Below are positions 1 to 8,204 of a DNA stretch of 64,000 nucleotides, piece after piece. The notes below the pieces were generated by a model. That model was not told the origin of the DNA, made no database searches, and saw only the letters and a program-made list of their open reading frames with translations. Positions within the stretch are counted from its first letter, which is position 1, and each line of letters begins with the position of its first letter. The stretch is from Alphaproteobacteria bacterium (GTDB taxonomy: Bacteria > Pseudomonadota > Alphaproteobacteria > Reyranellales > Reyranellaceae). The translations under genes were made by a program, and so were the position numbers. Where the stretch lies: contig JAFKFL010000007.1 in assembly GCA_017308235.1 (NCBI GenBank), forward strand, positions 372,001 to 436,000, read 5' to 3'.

Positions 1-2
1 CG

Positions 3-692
3 GCCTACACCGGCGGCTCGGCGGTGTTGACGGGCAGCGAGAAGCTGGTCGAGAAGGGCAAGGATCTCGCCGCCGACGCGCTCGAGGCGAGCACCGCCGA
101 CATTACCTATGCCGCCGGCCGCTTCACCATCGCCGGCACCGACCGCGGCATCGGGCTCGGCGAGTTGGCGGCGCGCCAGCCGGACAAGCGTATCTTCATC
201 GAGAACGTGAACACGGTGGAAGGCATCGCCTGGCCAAACGGCGCGCATGTCGGCGAGGTCGAGATCGATCCCGACACCGGCCGCGTCGAACTCAGGCGCT
301 ACACCACGGTCGACGACGTGGGCCGGCCGTTGCACCGGCCGATCGTGTTCGGCCAAATCCATGGCGGCTGCGCCCAGGGCATCGGCCAGGCGCTGCTGGA
401 GGAGAATGTCTACGACCGCGAATCAGGCCAGCTCCTCACCGGTTCGTTCATGGACTATGCCATGCCGCGCGCCGACACTTTCCCGGACTTCTCCAACACG
501 CTCGACGATACGGTCCCCGCGCAGGGCAACCCGCTCGGCGTCAAGGGTGTGGGCGAATCGGGCACGGTGGGCTCGACGCCGACGGTCATGAACGCGATCA
601 TGGATGCGCTCTGGCCGCTCGGCGTGCGCAACCTGCAGATGCCCGCGACGCCGCAGCGCGTGTGGCAGGCGATCCAGGGCGTGCGAAAGTAG
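3..692 (+). CDS. Xanthine dehydrogenase/CO dehydrogenase-type molybdopterin-binding subunit, C-terminal part
   Basis: The frame is open at the left edge, so only about 229 C-terminal residues are present. The tail contains GVGESG, the stretch that carries the active-site glutamate in molybdenum hydroxylase large subunits, and a preceding IHGGCAQGIGQALLEE segment typical of the CoxL/XdhB fold. Such subunits hold the Mo-cofactor and hydroxylate a heteroaromatic or aldehyde substrate, with FeS and FAD subunits normally encoded alongside; those would lie to the left of the window. The substrate cannot be told from this part. The frame ends at a TAG just before a palindromic repeat. Confidence 0.9.
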   Translation, partial: AYTGGSAVLTGSEKLVEKGKDLAADALEASTADITYAAGRFTIAGTDRGIGLGELAARQPDKRIFIENVNTVEGIAWPNGAHVGEVEIDPDTGRVELRRYTTVDDVGRPLHRPIVFGQIHGGCAQGIGQALLEENVYDRESGQLLTGSFMDYAMPRADTFPDFSNTLDDTVPAQGNPLGVKGVGESGTVGSTPTVMNAIMDALWPLGVRNLQMPATPQRVWQAIQGVRK

Positions 693-700
693 CGTTCATG

Positions 701-740
701 TTCCTCGCCCCTGCCCGGGGGAGAGGCTAGGAGAGGGGGC
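701..740. repeat. GC-rich palindromic intergenic repeat
   Basis: The 40 bases between the molybdenum hydroxylase stop and the next gene hold CCTCGCCCCTGCCCGGGGG followed by GAGAGGCTAGGAGAGGGGG, an imperfect hairpin of alternating C-rich and G-rich tracts. Elements of this shape are common dispersed intergenic repeats in alphaproteobacteria. It may also terminate the upstream transcript, but no T tract follows. Confidence 0.5.
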
Positions 741-762
741 CGCGAAGGCTCGTGCAACGACA

Positions 763-2028
763 ATGAAGAAGCGCATCTTCGGCCTGATCTCGACGCTGAT
801 CGGGATCGTGTTTGCACTGGCGATCATCGAGGGCGGCGCCACGTTGTGGCTCATGCTCGAGGACGGCCACTACACGCCGGCGGCGCAACTCTACGAGCGT
901 GCCCAGAACACGTACGTTCGCGACATGACCAAGGGCTCCAGCTGCCGCTACGTCGACACGCTCTATCCGCACCCCTATGTCGCCTTCGTCCATCACGGCA
1001 ACCCGCCGTGCGGACTGTCCAACGTCAACAACATCGGCCTGCTGAACGCCGACTTCCCGACCGAGAAGCGCACCGACCGTTACACGATCCTGGTGGTCGG
1101 CGGTTCCGTCGCCTCGCAACTCGTGCAGGAGCAGCCGCCGCCGGCGCGGCACTATCTCGAGGAGGAGCTGAACAAGCGCTACGTGAGCCCCAACGGCAAG
1201 CCGTTCCTGGTGCTGAACGGCGGCGATGGCGCATGGAAGGAGCCGCAATCCTTCATCCTGTTCGCGATGTATGCGAGCTCGGTCGATGCGGTGGTAGCGC
1301 TCGACGGCTACAACGAGCACTACCTGTTCCGTTCCTTCACCGAGGAGCGGCTGGAGCGGCCGCTCAGCAACTTCCTCGACGTCAATCCTTTCGTCGCCGA
1401 CGAGAATTTCGGCGACGCCGCGATCGGCTGGGTGATCGGCCGTGTCGCGGGAGTGCTGTCGCACACCCCGATCCTGGACAATAGCCACGCCGCCTACATG
1501 ATCGTGCGCGGCATCGAGGCAGTCGCCAAAGGCCAGGACGTCTTTGAGGGCGGCAAGAAGAAGAAGACGACGCTCAACAGCATTTTCGCCCTGCCGGACG
1601 ACATCAAGGGCAACGGCGAGAAGGTGTTCCAGACCCAGCTCGGCCTCTATCAGAAATACGAACGCGCGATCGAGGCGGTGGCGAAGGACAACGGTGTCAA
1701 GACTGCCTATTTCCTGCAGCCGGTGCCGAGCTGGGGCAAAGAGCTGACTGATGAGGAGAAGCGCGTGGCCGGCGGCGATCTCGTCGATCCCGCCTTCTAT
1801 CGCCGCATCGTCGAGGGAATGATGACGCTGCGCGAGCGCGGGCTTGCGATGTTCGACCTGGGCGACATCTTCAAGGACGAGAAGGGCACGATCTACGCCG
1901 ACTACATCCATTGCTATCGCGATTCGAGCCCGACCAAGGAGAGCCGCGGCTACACCATCATGGCCGAGCGAGTCGCCAAGGATCTTGCGCAGACCTGGGG
2001 ACTTGCGTCGAAGCCCGGCGGCCAGTGA
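763..2028 (+). CDS. Membrane-anchored SGNH/GDSL-hydrolase-like protein
   Basis: 421 residues from the ATG at 763. The N-terminus (KKRIF, then a hydrophobic stretch of about 20 residues) is a signal anchor, placing the bulk in the periplasm. ILVVGGSVASQL near residue 110 resembles block I of SGNH hydrolases (the GDS serine region), GGDGAWKEPQS resembles the glycine block, and DYIHCYRDSS close to the C-terminus fits the D-x-x-H block. This suggests an esterase or acetyltransferase acting on an envelope glycan or lipid, but the substrate is unknown. The frame is open further upstream to 604, but that extension overlaps the previous gene and the repeat, and the signal anchor fits the 763 start. 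Confidence 0.65.
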   Translation: MKKRIFGLISTLIGIVFALAIIEGGATLWLMLEDGHYTPAAQLYERAQNTYVRDMTKGSSCRYVDTLYPHPYVAFVHHGNPPCGLSNVNNIGLLNADFPTEKRTDRYTILVVGGSVASQLVQEQPPPARHYLEEELNKRYVSPNGKPFLVLNGGDGAWKEPQSFILFAMYASSVDAVVALDGYNEHYLFRSFTEERLERPLSNFLDVNPFVADENFGDAAIGWVIGRVAGVLSHTPILDNSHAAYMIVRGIEAVAKGQDVFEGGKKKKTTLNSIFALPDDIKGNGEKVFQTQLGLYQKYERAIEAVAKDNGVKTAYFLQPVPSWGKELTDEEKRVAGGDLVDPAFYRRIVEGMMTLRERGLAMFDLGDIFKDEKGTIYADYIHCYRDSSPTKESRGYTIMAERVAKDLAQTWGLASKPGGQ

Positions 2029-2048
2029 TCGGCGCCAGTGGTCCGTGA

Positions 2049-2072
2049 TTGTACCGTTACAAATTGGTACAA
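2049..2072. promoter_or_regulatory. Inverted repeat TTGTACC-N10-GGTACAA, possible operator
   Basis: A perfect 7+7 inverted repeat with a 10-base spacer sits just after the SGNH-like gene, about 200 bases ahead of the pilin-like gene. Its size and spacing suit a dimeric repressor such as a TetR-type protein, although no candidate regulator is adjacent. The surrounding 2029-2275 gap is otherwise AT-richer than its neighbours and holds no gene that I can support. Confidence 0.35.
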
Positions 2073-2275
2073 ATTTTCGGGCACCGTGACATGCACGTTA
2101 CAGGGCGTTGGCATATAGATCGTTCGTGACGGCAGGGAGGGGTCCCGGTCGTTACAGCGTACTGTATGGGTTTGGCGTGGGTTTTGCCCGGCCGTTGGGC
2201 GGGGCAGGGTGTCGGCTTAAAGGGGCGACGGGGGTTGCTCCAAGGCCGATTGGGAACAAACTTGGGGTGCTCATC

Positions 2276-2434
2276 ATGACGACTTTTGCTCGCATCAATG
2301 CTTTTGTGCGTTCGCTTGCCGCCGATCAGGCCGGTATGTCCTCGATGAATTTCGCGGTCGCGGTCGGTCTGTCTTCGTCGGCGATGCTGATCCTGGTCCG
2401 CGTCGGCGCCGTTGCCGCGACGATGGCGCAGTAA
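2276..2434 (+). CDS. Small Flp-pilin-like membrane peptide
   Basis: 52 residues from the ATG at 2276: a short basic N-terminus ([19 protein letters not shown]) followed by one hydrophobic helix ([16 protein letters not shown]). The layout, a short leader, an acidic residue at the helix entry and a single helix, resembles Flp/Fap-type pilins, but the usual glutamate-tyrosine pair after the cleavage site is not present. No tad/cpa assembly gene lies nearby. A longer frame starts at 2108, but its extra residues are compositionally odd and not needed. A strong hairpin follows the stop. Confidence 0.45.
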   Translation: MTTFARINAFVRSLAADQAGMSSMNFAVAVGLSSSAMLILVRVGAVAATMAQ

Positions 2435-2443
2435 GCTCACGTT

Positions 2444-2480
2444 CTTCCGGACCGCGAGCCGGAAGCTCGCGGTCCGGAAG
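2444..2480. terminator. Perfect 16-bp stem hairpin after pilin-like gene; REP-like element
   Basis: CTTCCGGACCGCGAGC at 2444-2459 and its exact complement at 2465-2480 form a 16-bp stem with a 5-base loop. No T tract follows, so it is an atypical terminator. The left arm recurs with one change at 3930-3947 inside the 3' end of selA, which marks this as a dispersed palindromic element and not only a terminator. Confidence 0.6.
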
Positions 2481-2556
2481 ATATGAGGTGTCGCCAGCGG
2501 CAGTAGCGTCCAGGCGGGAAATGGGGCAGTCTCTGCCTCAACAAGGAACCTGTCCC

Positions 2557-4002
2557 GTGTCGCGTGTCGACCGCGCCTCTGGCGCCTCCATCCCTCATCC
2601 GCCATCCATCGACCGCATGGCCAACTGGCCGGCGCTCGCGCTCCTGATCGAGCGCGTCGGCCGACCAATGGTCGTGGAGACCCTGCGCGCCTGGGCTGAG
2701 GCGAAGCGCGGTGCGCCCGACGTCGCCGATCTCGATGCCTGTGCCCGCTGGTGCGGCGAGCGGCTTGCAGGCCTCGCCCAGCCGTCGCAGCGGCGCGTCT
2801 TCAACCTTACCGGCACGGTACTGCACACCAATCTCGGCCGCGCGCTGCTTGCTGAGGAGGCGATCGAGGCGGCGGTTGCCGCCATGCGCTCGCCCACGAC
2901 CCTGGAGTATGACCTTTCGGATGCGGGCCGCGGCGAGCGTGACGACCACATCGCGCCCTGGCTCTGCCGGCTGACGGGCGCGGAAGCCGCGACCGCGGTC
3001 AACAACAATGCCGGCGCCGTGCTGCTGGCGCTCAATGCGCTTGCTGCCGGTCGAGAAGTGATCGTCTCGCGCGGCGAGCTGATCGAGATCGGCGGCGCCT
3101 TCCGCATCCCCGACATCATGGCGCGCGCCGGCTGCCGGCTGGTCGAGGTCGGCACCACCAACCGCACGCACCTGCGTGATTACGCCAATGCGATCGGGCC
3201 CGACACGGCCGCGATCATGAAGGTGCACCCCTCGAATTATGCCGTGCAGGGCTTCACCAAATCGGTGAGCGCCGCCGAGCTGGTGCCGCTGGCGCGCGCG
3301 AAGGGCCTGCCGGTGATCGAGGATCTGGGCAGCGGTACGCTGGTCGATCTCGAGACCTGGGGCCTGCCGCACGAACCCACCGCGCGCGAGGCGATCGTGG
3401 CCGGCATCGATGTCGTGACCTTCTCCGGTGACAAGCTTTTGGGTGGGCCGCAGGCGGGGCTGCTGGTCGGGCGCCGCAACCTGATCGAGCGCATCGCCAA
3501 GAACCCGATGAAGCGCGCGCTGCGGCTCGACAAGGTGCGGCTGGCAGCGCTCGAGGCAACCCTGCGCCTCTACGCCGATCCCGAACGCCTGGCCAGGCGC
3601 CTGCCAACCATCCGCGCGCTCGCGCGGTCCGAGATGGAGATTCAGGCGCAGGCCGAGCGCGTGCTGCCGAAACTTGCGGCGGTGCTGGGCGCGGAGTGGA
3701 AGGCCGGACTGAAGCCGGTGCGCGGCCAGATCGGCTCGGGCGCGCTGCCGGTCGATCTCCTGCCGTCGGTTGCGCTCGCTGTGACGGGCCGCAGCCTCGA
3801 CAAGCTTGCCTCGGCGTTCCGCCGACTGCCAATCCCGGTGATCGGCCGCATCGAGGACGACACGCTGCTGTTCGACCTCCGCACGCTGGACGATGAAGCA
3901 GCTTTCGTGGCGCAGCTTCCGGAGCTCATTTCTTCCAGACCGCGAGCTTCCAGCTCGCTCATGAACATGAGCGCGCAGGATGCGCGCGGTCCAAAGACAT
4001 GA
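2557..4002 (+). CDS. selA: L-seryl-tRNA(Sec) selenium transferase
   Basis: Converts seryl-tRNA(Sec) to selenocysteinyl-tRNA(Sec) using selenophosphate and PLP. PPSIDRM near the start matches the family's N-terminal signature, and [14 protein letters not shown] holds the PLP lysine, K293 from this start (K295 in E. coli SelA). The GTG at 2557 has an AAGGA 9 bases upstream and gives 481 residues, near the family length; ATG 2521 and GTG 2488 are in-frame alternatives. The last 25 or so residues (from [10 protein letters not shown]) are encoded by a palindromic repeat and are not part of the normal fold. The stop overlaps the selB start (ATGA). Confidence 0.95.
   Translation: MSRVDRASGASIPHPPSIDRMANWPALALLIERVGRPMVVETLRAWAEAKRGAPDVADLDACARWCGERLAGLAQPSQRRVFNLTGTVLHTNLGRALLAEEAIEAAVAAMRSPTTLEYDLSDAGRGERDDHIAPWLCRLTGAEAATAVNNNAGAVLLALNALAAGREVIVSRGELIEIGGAFRIPDIMARAGCRLVEVGTTNRTHLRDYANAIGPDTAAIMKVHPSNYAVQGFTKSVSAAELVPLARAKGLPVIEDLGSGTLVDLETWGLPHEPTAREAIVAGIDVVTFSGDKLLGGPQAGLLVGRRNLIERIAKNPMKRALRLDKVRLAALEATLRLYADPERLARRLPTIRALARSEMEIQAQAERVLPKLAAVLGAEWKAGLKPVRGQIGSGALPVDLLPSVALAVTGRSLDKLASAFRRLPIPVIGRIEDDTLLFDLRTLDDEAAFVAQLPELISSRPRASSSLMNMSAQDARGPKT
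3930..3993. repeat. REP-like palindromic element inside the selA 3' end
   Basis: TTCTTCCAGACCGCGAGC at 3930-3947 matches the hairpin arm at 2442-2459 in 17 of 18 bases. The sequence then continues with short nested palindromes and ends in GCGCGGTCC. It supplies the reading frame for the last SelA residues and runs up to the selB start codon. Confidence 0.6.
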
Positions 4003-5894
4003 TCGTCGGCACGGCGGGGCATATCGATCACGGCAAGACGGCGCTCGTGAAAGCGCTGACCGGCGTCGATGCCGATCGCTTGAAGGAGGAGAAGGCGCGC
4101 GGCATCACCATCGACCTCGGCTATGCCTACTCGGACCTGGGCGACGGCCGACAGCTCGGCTTCGTCGACGTGCCGGGCCACGAGCGCTTCGTGCACAACA
4201 TGCTAGCCGGCGCGACCGGTATCGATGCGGCGCTGTTGGTCGTCTCGGCGGCCGAGGGCATCAAGCCGCAGACTGTCGAGCATCTGCAAATCGTCGATCT
4301 GCTGGGGCTCGATCGCGGCTTGGTCGCGCTCACCAAGGCCGACCTCGCGGACGACGACCAGCTCCTCGAACGCATGGCGGAGATCGAATCGCTGCTGAGC
4401 GGCACGGCACTCGCCGGTTCGGAGATCGTGCCGGTTTCCGCTCTGACAGGGCAGGGCGTGGACGAGCTCAAGGCCAAGCTCCTGGTGATGGGCGAAAGCG
4501 CCAAGGGCACGACCGGCTTCGCGCGGCTCGCGGTCGATCGGTGCTTCGTGCTGCCCGGCGCGGGCGTGGTCGTGACGGGCACAGTGCATGCCGGCGAGAT
4601 CCGCGTCGACGATCGGTTGCTGCTCACGCCCTCGGGGCTGGAGGCACGCGTGCGTTCGCTGCATGCACAGAACCGGCCGGCCGAGGTCGGTCGTGCGGGC
4701 GAGCGCTGCGCCCTCAACCTCAGCGGGCCGAAGCTTTCCAAGGAGGCCGTGCGGCGCGGCGACTGGGTGGTGAGCCCGGAGCTGCATCAGCCCTCCGACC
4801 GGCTCGACGTGCGGCTGAAGCTTTTGGGCTCCGAGCCGCAGCAGTTGAAGCACTGGTCTCCCGTGCATGTGCATCTGGGCGCGGCGCACGTGATGGGCCG
4901 CGTGGCGCTCCTGCAGGGTGATCGCATGGCGCCCGGCGAAACGGCGCTGGCGCAGCTCGTGCTTGAGGAGAAGGTGGGCGCCATCGCGGGTGACCGCGCG
5001 ATCCTGCGAGACCCGTCGGCCACGCGCACCATGGCGGGCGCCGAGGTGATCGATCCGTTCGGTCCGCCGCGCAATCGCCGCACGCCGCGCCGGCTGGCCG
5101 AGCTTGGCGCTCTCGCGACATCAGGCACGGGCTTTCTTGCCAAGTTGCTGGCGCTCGATGCAGGCCACGTCGACCTCGCACGGCTTTCGCTCGCGCATAA
5201 TCTGCATCAGGCCGAGGTCGATCGGCTGCTGGGTGAGGCGGGCGGCGTGCGCGTGCAGGGCTTCGGTTTTCTCGAGAGCACGCTCGACGCGGCGCGGCGC
5301 GACATCGCCGACACGCTCGCCGCCTTTCACAAGAGCAATGCCGACGCGCCAGGCCTGCAGCCCGAGCGGCTGCGCGTTGCGCTCAAGCAACGTTGGCCGG
5401 CGCGCGCTTTCCAGGCGCTGCTTGAGCGCGAAGTGGCGGCCAAGACGGTGGCGATCGACGGCGGCTTTGCGCGCCTGCCGGGCCACTCGCTGAAGCTCGG
5501 CGCGCGCGACGAGGCACTGTGGAAGAAGATGTCGGCCGATCTCACGCGCGAGCGCTTCCGTCCGCCACGCGTGCGCGACTTCGCGCAGGCCTATGGCGAG
5601 CCTGAGCCCAACGTGCGCAAGGTGCTGCGCCAGCTCGCGCGGCTGGGCCGCGTCGTCGAGGTGGCGCCCGACCAGTTCTTCCTGCGCCCGGTGGTGGCCG
5701 AGATGATCGCCGTCGCCCACGAGTTGGGGGCCGACTTCACCGCCGCGCAGTTCCGCGATCGCCTCGACAACGGCCGCAAGGTGGCGATCCAGATCCTCGA
5801 ATTCTTCGACCGCCACGGCATCACGCTCCGCCGCGGCGACCTCCGCCGCACGGTGCCGGCCAAGCTCCAGCAATACGGCCCGCCGCCGGAATGA
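3999..5894 (+). CDS. selB: Selenocysteine-specific translation elongation factor SelB
   Basis: 631 residues, normal length. It delivers Sec-tRNA(Sec) to UGA codons marked by a SECIS hairpin in bacterial mRNAs. The N-terminal GTPase has GHIDHGKT (residues 7-14), DVPGH (57-61) and TKAD (112-115), followed by beta-barrel domains. The C-terminal third, rich in charged helices, corresponds to the winged-helix repeats that bind SECIS RNA. The ATGA overlap with selA indicates translational coupling. tRNA-Sec follows 133 bases downstream, so the decoding set is complete apart from selD. Confidence 0.97.
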   Translation: MIVGTAGHIDHGKTALVKALTGVDADRLKEEKARGITIDLGYAYSDLGDGRQLGFVDVPGHERFVHNMLAGATGIDAALLVVSAAEGIKPQTVEHLQIVDLLGLDRGLVALTKADLADDDQLLERMAEIESLLSGTALAGSEIVPVSALTGQGVDELKAKLLVMGESAKGTTGFARLAVDRCFVLPGAGVVVTGTVHAGEIRVDDRLLLTPSGLEARVRSLHAQNRPAEVGRAGERCALNLSGPKLSKEAVRRGDWVVSPELHQPSDRLDVRLKLLGSEPQQLKHWSPVHVHLGAAHVMGRVALLQGDRMAPGETALAQLVLEEKVGAIAGDRAILRDPSATRTMAGAEVIDPFGPPRNRRTPRRLAELGALATSGTGFLAKLLALDAGHVDLARLSLAHNLHQAEVDRLLGEAGGVRVQGFGFLESTLDAARRDIADTLAAFHKSNADAPGLQPERLRVALKQRWPARAFQALLEREVAAKTVAIDGGFARLPGHSLKLGARDEALWKKMSADLTRERFRPPRVRDFAQAYGEPEPNVRKVLRQLARLGRVVEVAPDQFFLRPVVAEMIAVAHELGADFTAAQFRDRLDNGRKVAIQILEFFDRHGITLRRGDLRRTVPAKLQQYGPPPE

Positions 5895-5901
5895 GGAAGG
5901 A

Positions 5902-5990
5902 TCCCTCGGCTTCGCCTCGGGATGACACCCATTGTTCGACGCACGCCTTGCGCCAAACCAAAATTGTCATCCCGAGGCGAAGCCGAGGGA
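5902..5990. repeat. 26-bp perfect inverted repeat between selB and tRNA-Sec
   Basis: The 26 bases at 5902-5927 are exactly complementary to 5965-5990, with a 37-base centre. The arms carry CCCTCGGCTTCGCCTCGGG, a type of dispersed repeat common in alphaproteobacterial genomes. In this position it could end the selAB transcript or stabilise its 3' end. Confidence 0.8.
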
Positions 5991-6027
5991 CCTTTCTTTC
6001 GTCTTTCCGATGAGTAATATCCGCCGC

Positions 6028-6123
6028 GGAGGGGAAGCGCTCCCGGTGGGGCGGCTGGCCTTCAAAGCCAGAGAGGGTCGCCAGACGGCTCTTAGTGGGT
6101 TCGACTCCCACTCTCTTCCGCCA
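6028..6123 (+). tRNA. selC: tRNA-Sec (anticodon TCA)
   Basis: 96 bases ending in an encoded CCA at 6121-6123. The acceptor stem is 8 bp with G-U pairs (GGAGGGGA with TCTCTTCC), the D stem is 6 bp (CGCTCC with GGGGCG) around a CGGT loop, the anticodon stem is CTGGC/GCCAG around CTTCAAA (TCA at 6062-6064), there is a long variable arm, and the T arm is GTGGG-TTCGACT-CCCAC. The 8-bp acceptor, extended D stem and TCA anticodon are the specific features of bacterial selenocysteine tRNA. Confidence 0.96.
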
Positions 6124-6144
6124 ATTCCCATCCGAAGCGGCGTA

Positions 6145-6939
6145 TCAATCCATGGCGTTCCCGAGGCGTGAAAGCCGGATCGGATCGCAAATGATGATGC
6201 TGTCATCATCATCGAGCTCGATAAGCCGTTGCTTTCTAAGCTTGGTGAAGGCGCGACTGATCGTTTCCGTTCTGAGGCCGAGATATTCGGACACATCGCT
6301 TCTCTTCATCGGCATGACGAGCGGCCGGACCTGGAAGCCATGCTCGCTATACGCCCTGGCCAACATCGAGAGGAAACTGGCGAGCCTTTCGGTCGACGTG
6401 AGCTGTCCTACGATCGTCAGATGCTGCCGGACGCGCTCCAACTTTTCCTGCAAAAGTGTCGCCATCGCGTCAGCGACATCGGGATTGCGATGGATGAAAG
6501 CATTGAAGCGTGACCGGTCGAATGCGCATGCCGTGACCGGCGTGATCGCCTCGCCGTCATAGACGTATTGCCCATTTATCTGCGTATAGCCGCAGATATC
6601 GCCAGGAAAGACCAAGGCGATGATCTGCCGGCGCCCATCGGGCAACCCCTTCGATACGGCTACGATTCCAGAAATGATCTTGAACAATGGGCCGGCAGGA
6701 GAGCCTGCACGGAACAAAAACTGGCGCGGCTCCCACTTGCTCTGGTGGCCAAGCTGGAACAGTTCTTTTTGTCGATCGTACTCGAGCGGTTTGCAGACAT
6801 TTTTTGCTTTGGCCGGACAGGTGAGACACGGCAACGGCTTTGCGATGCCCCGGCCGGTTATCACCGATGGAGGCCGTAAAGGCTGCGGCGCACTGTGAAG
6901 AACGAGCAACGCCACTCGTGAAGCTGCACTCACCCCCAT
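6145..6939 (-). CDS. Crp/Fnr-family regulator, FNR-like with N-terminal cysteines
   Basis: 264 residues: a cNMP-fold sensor domain, a dimer helix and a C-terminal HTH (MKRSDVSEYLGLRTETISRA). C38, C41 and C49 form an N-terminal cysteine group (C-x2-C-x7-C, spacing unlike E. coli FNR), and a cysteine in TACAFDRSRF aligns with the fourth FNR cluster ligand, so an oxygen-labile 4Fe-4S cluster is likely. GGAGG lies 9 bases before the ATG. A near-match to an FNR box (7016-7029) and a 16-base palindrome lie upstream, suggesting self-regulation. It converges on tRNA-Sec. Confidence 0.88.
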   Translation of the reverse strand: MGVSAASRVALLVLHSAPQPLRPPSVITGRGIAKPLPCLTCPAKAKNVCKPLEYDRQKELFQLGHQSKWEPRQFLFRAGSPAGPLFKIISGIVAVSKGLPDGRRQIIALVFPGDICGYTQINGQYVYDGEAITPVTACAFDRSRFNAFIHRNPDVADAMATLLQEKLERVRQHLTIVGQLTSTERLASFLSMLARAYSEHGFQVRPLVMPMKRSDVSEYLGLRTETISRAFTKLRKQRLIELDDDDSIIICDPIRLSRLGNAMD

Positions 6940-6969
6940 TGAGCGCGTCCTCCAAGGTCGTAGTGGGAA

Positions 6970-6985
6970 CCCTAGTGCACTAGGG
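6970..6985. promoter_or_regulatory. 16-base perfect palindrome upstream of the FNR-like gene
   Basis: CCCTAGTGCACTAGGG is fully self-complementary and ends 31 bases before the regulator's start codon, in its 5' leader or core promoter. It does not match the FNR/Crp half-site, so if it is an operator it belongs to a different protein. Confidence 0.4.
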
Positions 6986-7015
6986 ATGAAGAATCACCTG
7001 TCGAATTTGCGTCGC

Positions 7016-7029
7016 TGGACTTAAATCAA
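7016..7029 (-). promoter_or_regulatory. FNR/FixK-like box upstream of the FNR-like gene
   Basis: On the minus strand this reads TTGATTTAAGTCCA, one base from TTGAT-N4-GTCAA. It lies about 77 bases upstream of the regulator's ATG, which suits positive or negative autoregulation. Confidence 0.5.
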
Positions 7030-7157
7030 CCGCATACAGCGCGCGGGCAGCTCAATTGACTGCAAAAATAGCAGCCGCGCTGCGGGAATTCGTTAATCTG
7101 GAGCCTTGGTTCCCGATCGGGCGGTGATAGTTCCCCTTGCGGACGGCAGTCCCAAGG

Positions 7158-8015
7158 TCACTCGGGAAGTGAGGCTGTCGCATATAGGCCCAGCAACATG
7201 GGCGAAGGCTGCACCGACGGGCCGAACGTTGCGCCAAAGATCCTTGCTATTTGCCCCGACCGATAGATCGAACTCAGTTGTCGGTCGACGGCTAGGCGGA
7301 ACTCCTCGTCGCCTCGCCGCATGGCGAGAGCGTAGGGTTCCACGCTCAGGTAAGTGTCTGCCATGAGCAGATTGCCTGGTGTCTTCGCGCTCATGAGCAG
7401 AAAAGTGAGGATGCCTCGGTCGCCGAAGTAGGCGGCAACGGTTCCCTTTTCGACGGCATCAAGTCCTTCCTGATGCGTTTTTGCCGGAACAACCTCTGCG
7501 TTGACCTTCTTCGCGGTCAAAGCACGTCGGAGTTCGGCTTCCGTCGTCGTGCCCGCCAGGACCCCGACCTTCCTGGTGTCGAGGCTCTGGAGATCTTTCG
7601 GACCGTTCGGCTGGATGATGAAGCTGGCGCCGTCCACGAACGTCGGGATGGAGAAGCTGACTGTCTCACGTCGCTTCAGTGTCTGCGTAGTGGCCTCGCA
7701 CAACAGATCTGCCTTGTTGTTTACGATTGCGTCAAAGCGATCAGTAGAGGTGACTGGAACGTACGCTTCCTTGATGTCGATCCCGAGCTGTTTCCCAATT
7801 CCGGTGGCAACCGCACGACAGAGGTCGACGATGAAACCGGCGGGCGCAGCGGCGTTGCTCGCCGTGTAGGAAAAGGGCGGGGCATCCTGTCGGTAGGCGA
7901 GACGCAAGGTGCCACTTCCCCGTACGTCATCGAGAGTGCCCGCCGCAGCGACCCCCGCTTGAAGCGTTGCTGCCACCAAGACCACGGTGCTTACTGCTCT
8001 TGCGATCGCCACCAT
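7158..8015 (-). CDS. Periplasmic amino-acid-type solute-binding protein
   Basis: 285 residues from the ATG at 8015, which has AAGG 7 bases upstream; the frame is open to 8084 but the extra residues precede the signal peptide. A Sec signal (ARAVSTVVLVAATLQAGVAAA) is followed by a family 3 solute-binding fold: GTLRLAYRQDAPPFSY opens lobe 1, GFIVDLC and the DRFDAIVNNKADLLC segment follow, and KVGVLAGTTTEAEL opens lobe 2. Polar amino acids such as glutamate/aspartate are the usual ligands. No permease or ATPase gene is adjacent, so it may serve a transporter elsewhere or act as an orphan sensor. It is divergent from the DUF3300 operon. Confidence 0.85.
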   Translation of the reverse strand: MVAIARAVSTVVLVAATLQAGVAAAGTLDDVRGSGTLRLAYRQDAPPFSYTASNAAAPAGFIVDLCRAVATGIGKQLGIDIKEAYVPVTSTDRFDAIVNNKADLLCEATTQTLKRRETVSFSIPTFVDGASFIIQPNGPKDLQSLDTRKVGVLAGTTTEAELRRALTAKKVNAEVVPAKTHQEGLDAVEKGTVAAYFGDRGILTFLLMSAKTPGNLLMADTYLSVEPYALAMRRGDEEFRLAVDRQLSSIYRSGQIARIFGATFGPSVQPSPMLLGLYATASLPE

Positions 8016-8130
8016 TGCTGACCTTCGATTTTGAGAGAGAAGGATGCCGTCGATGTGAGCTCTCGGCGCTCGTCCTGCCATCACGGCGGTTCAACAATGG
8101 CACAGATACCGTGGTGATCCGGCGACCTCC

Positions 8131-8144
8131 TTGACAATAGTCAA
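8131..8144. promoter_or_regulatory. TTGAC-N4-GTCAA box (FNR/FixK/NNR type) in divergent promoter
   Basis: TTGACAATAGTCAA is a perfect 5+5 palindrome with a 4-base centre. It lies 61 bases before the DUF3300 start and 116 before the solute-binding protein start. The same 14-mer occurs again at 12360-12373. Confidence 0.6.
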
Positions 8145-8150
8145 TTCCGG

Positions 8151-8177
8151 ACAACGACCGTTGTTCTAGATATCTAG
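8151..8177. promoter_or_regulatory. Two further palindromes in the DUF3300 promoter
   Basis: ACAACG-AC-CGTTGT (8151-8164) and CTAGATATCTAG (8166-8177) are both perfect and lie back to back between the FNR-like box and the DUF3300 start at 8205. They could be additional operators or leader hairpins; nothing identifies the binding protein. Confidence 0.4.
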
Positions 8178-8204
8178 GCGGGAATCCACGGAACCGGAAA
8201 ATCA

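Noticed and set aside
727-1911. 394-residue minus-strand frame opposite the SGNH-like gene
   Set aside because: Shadow with histidine/arginine-rich composition and no domain.
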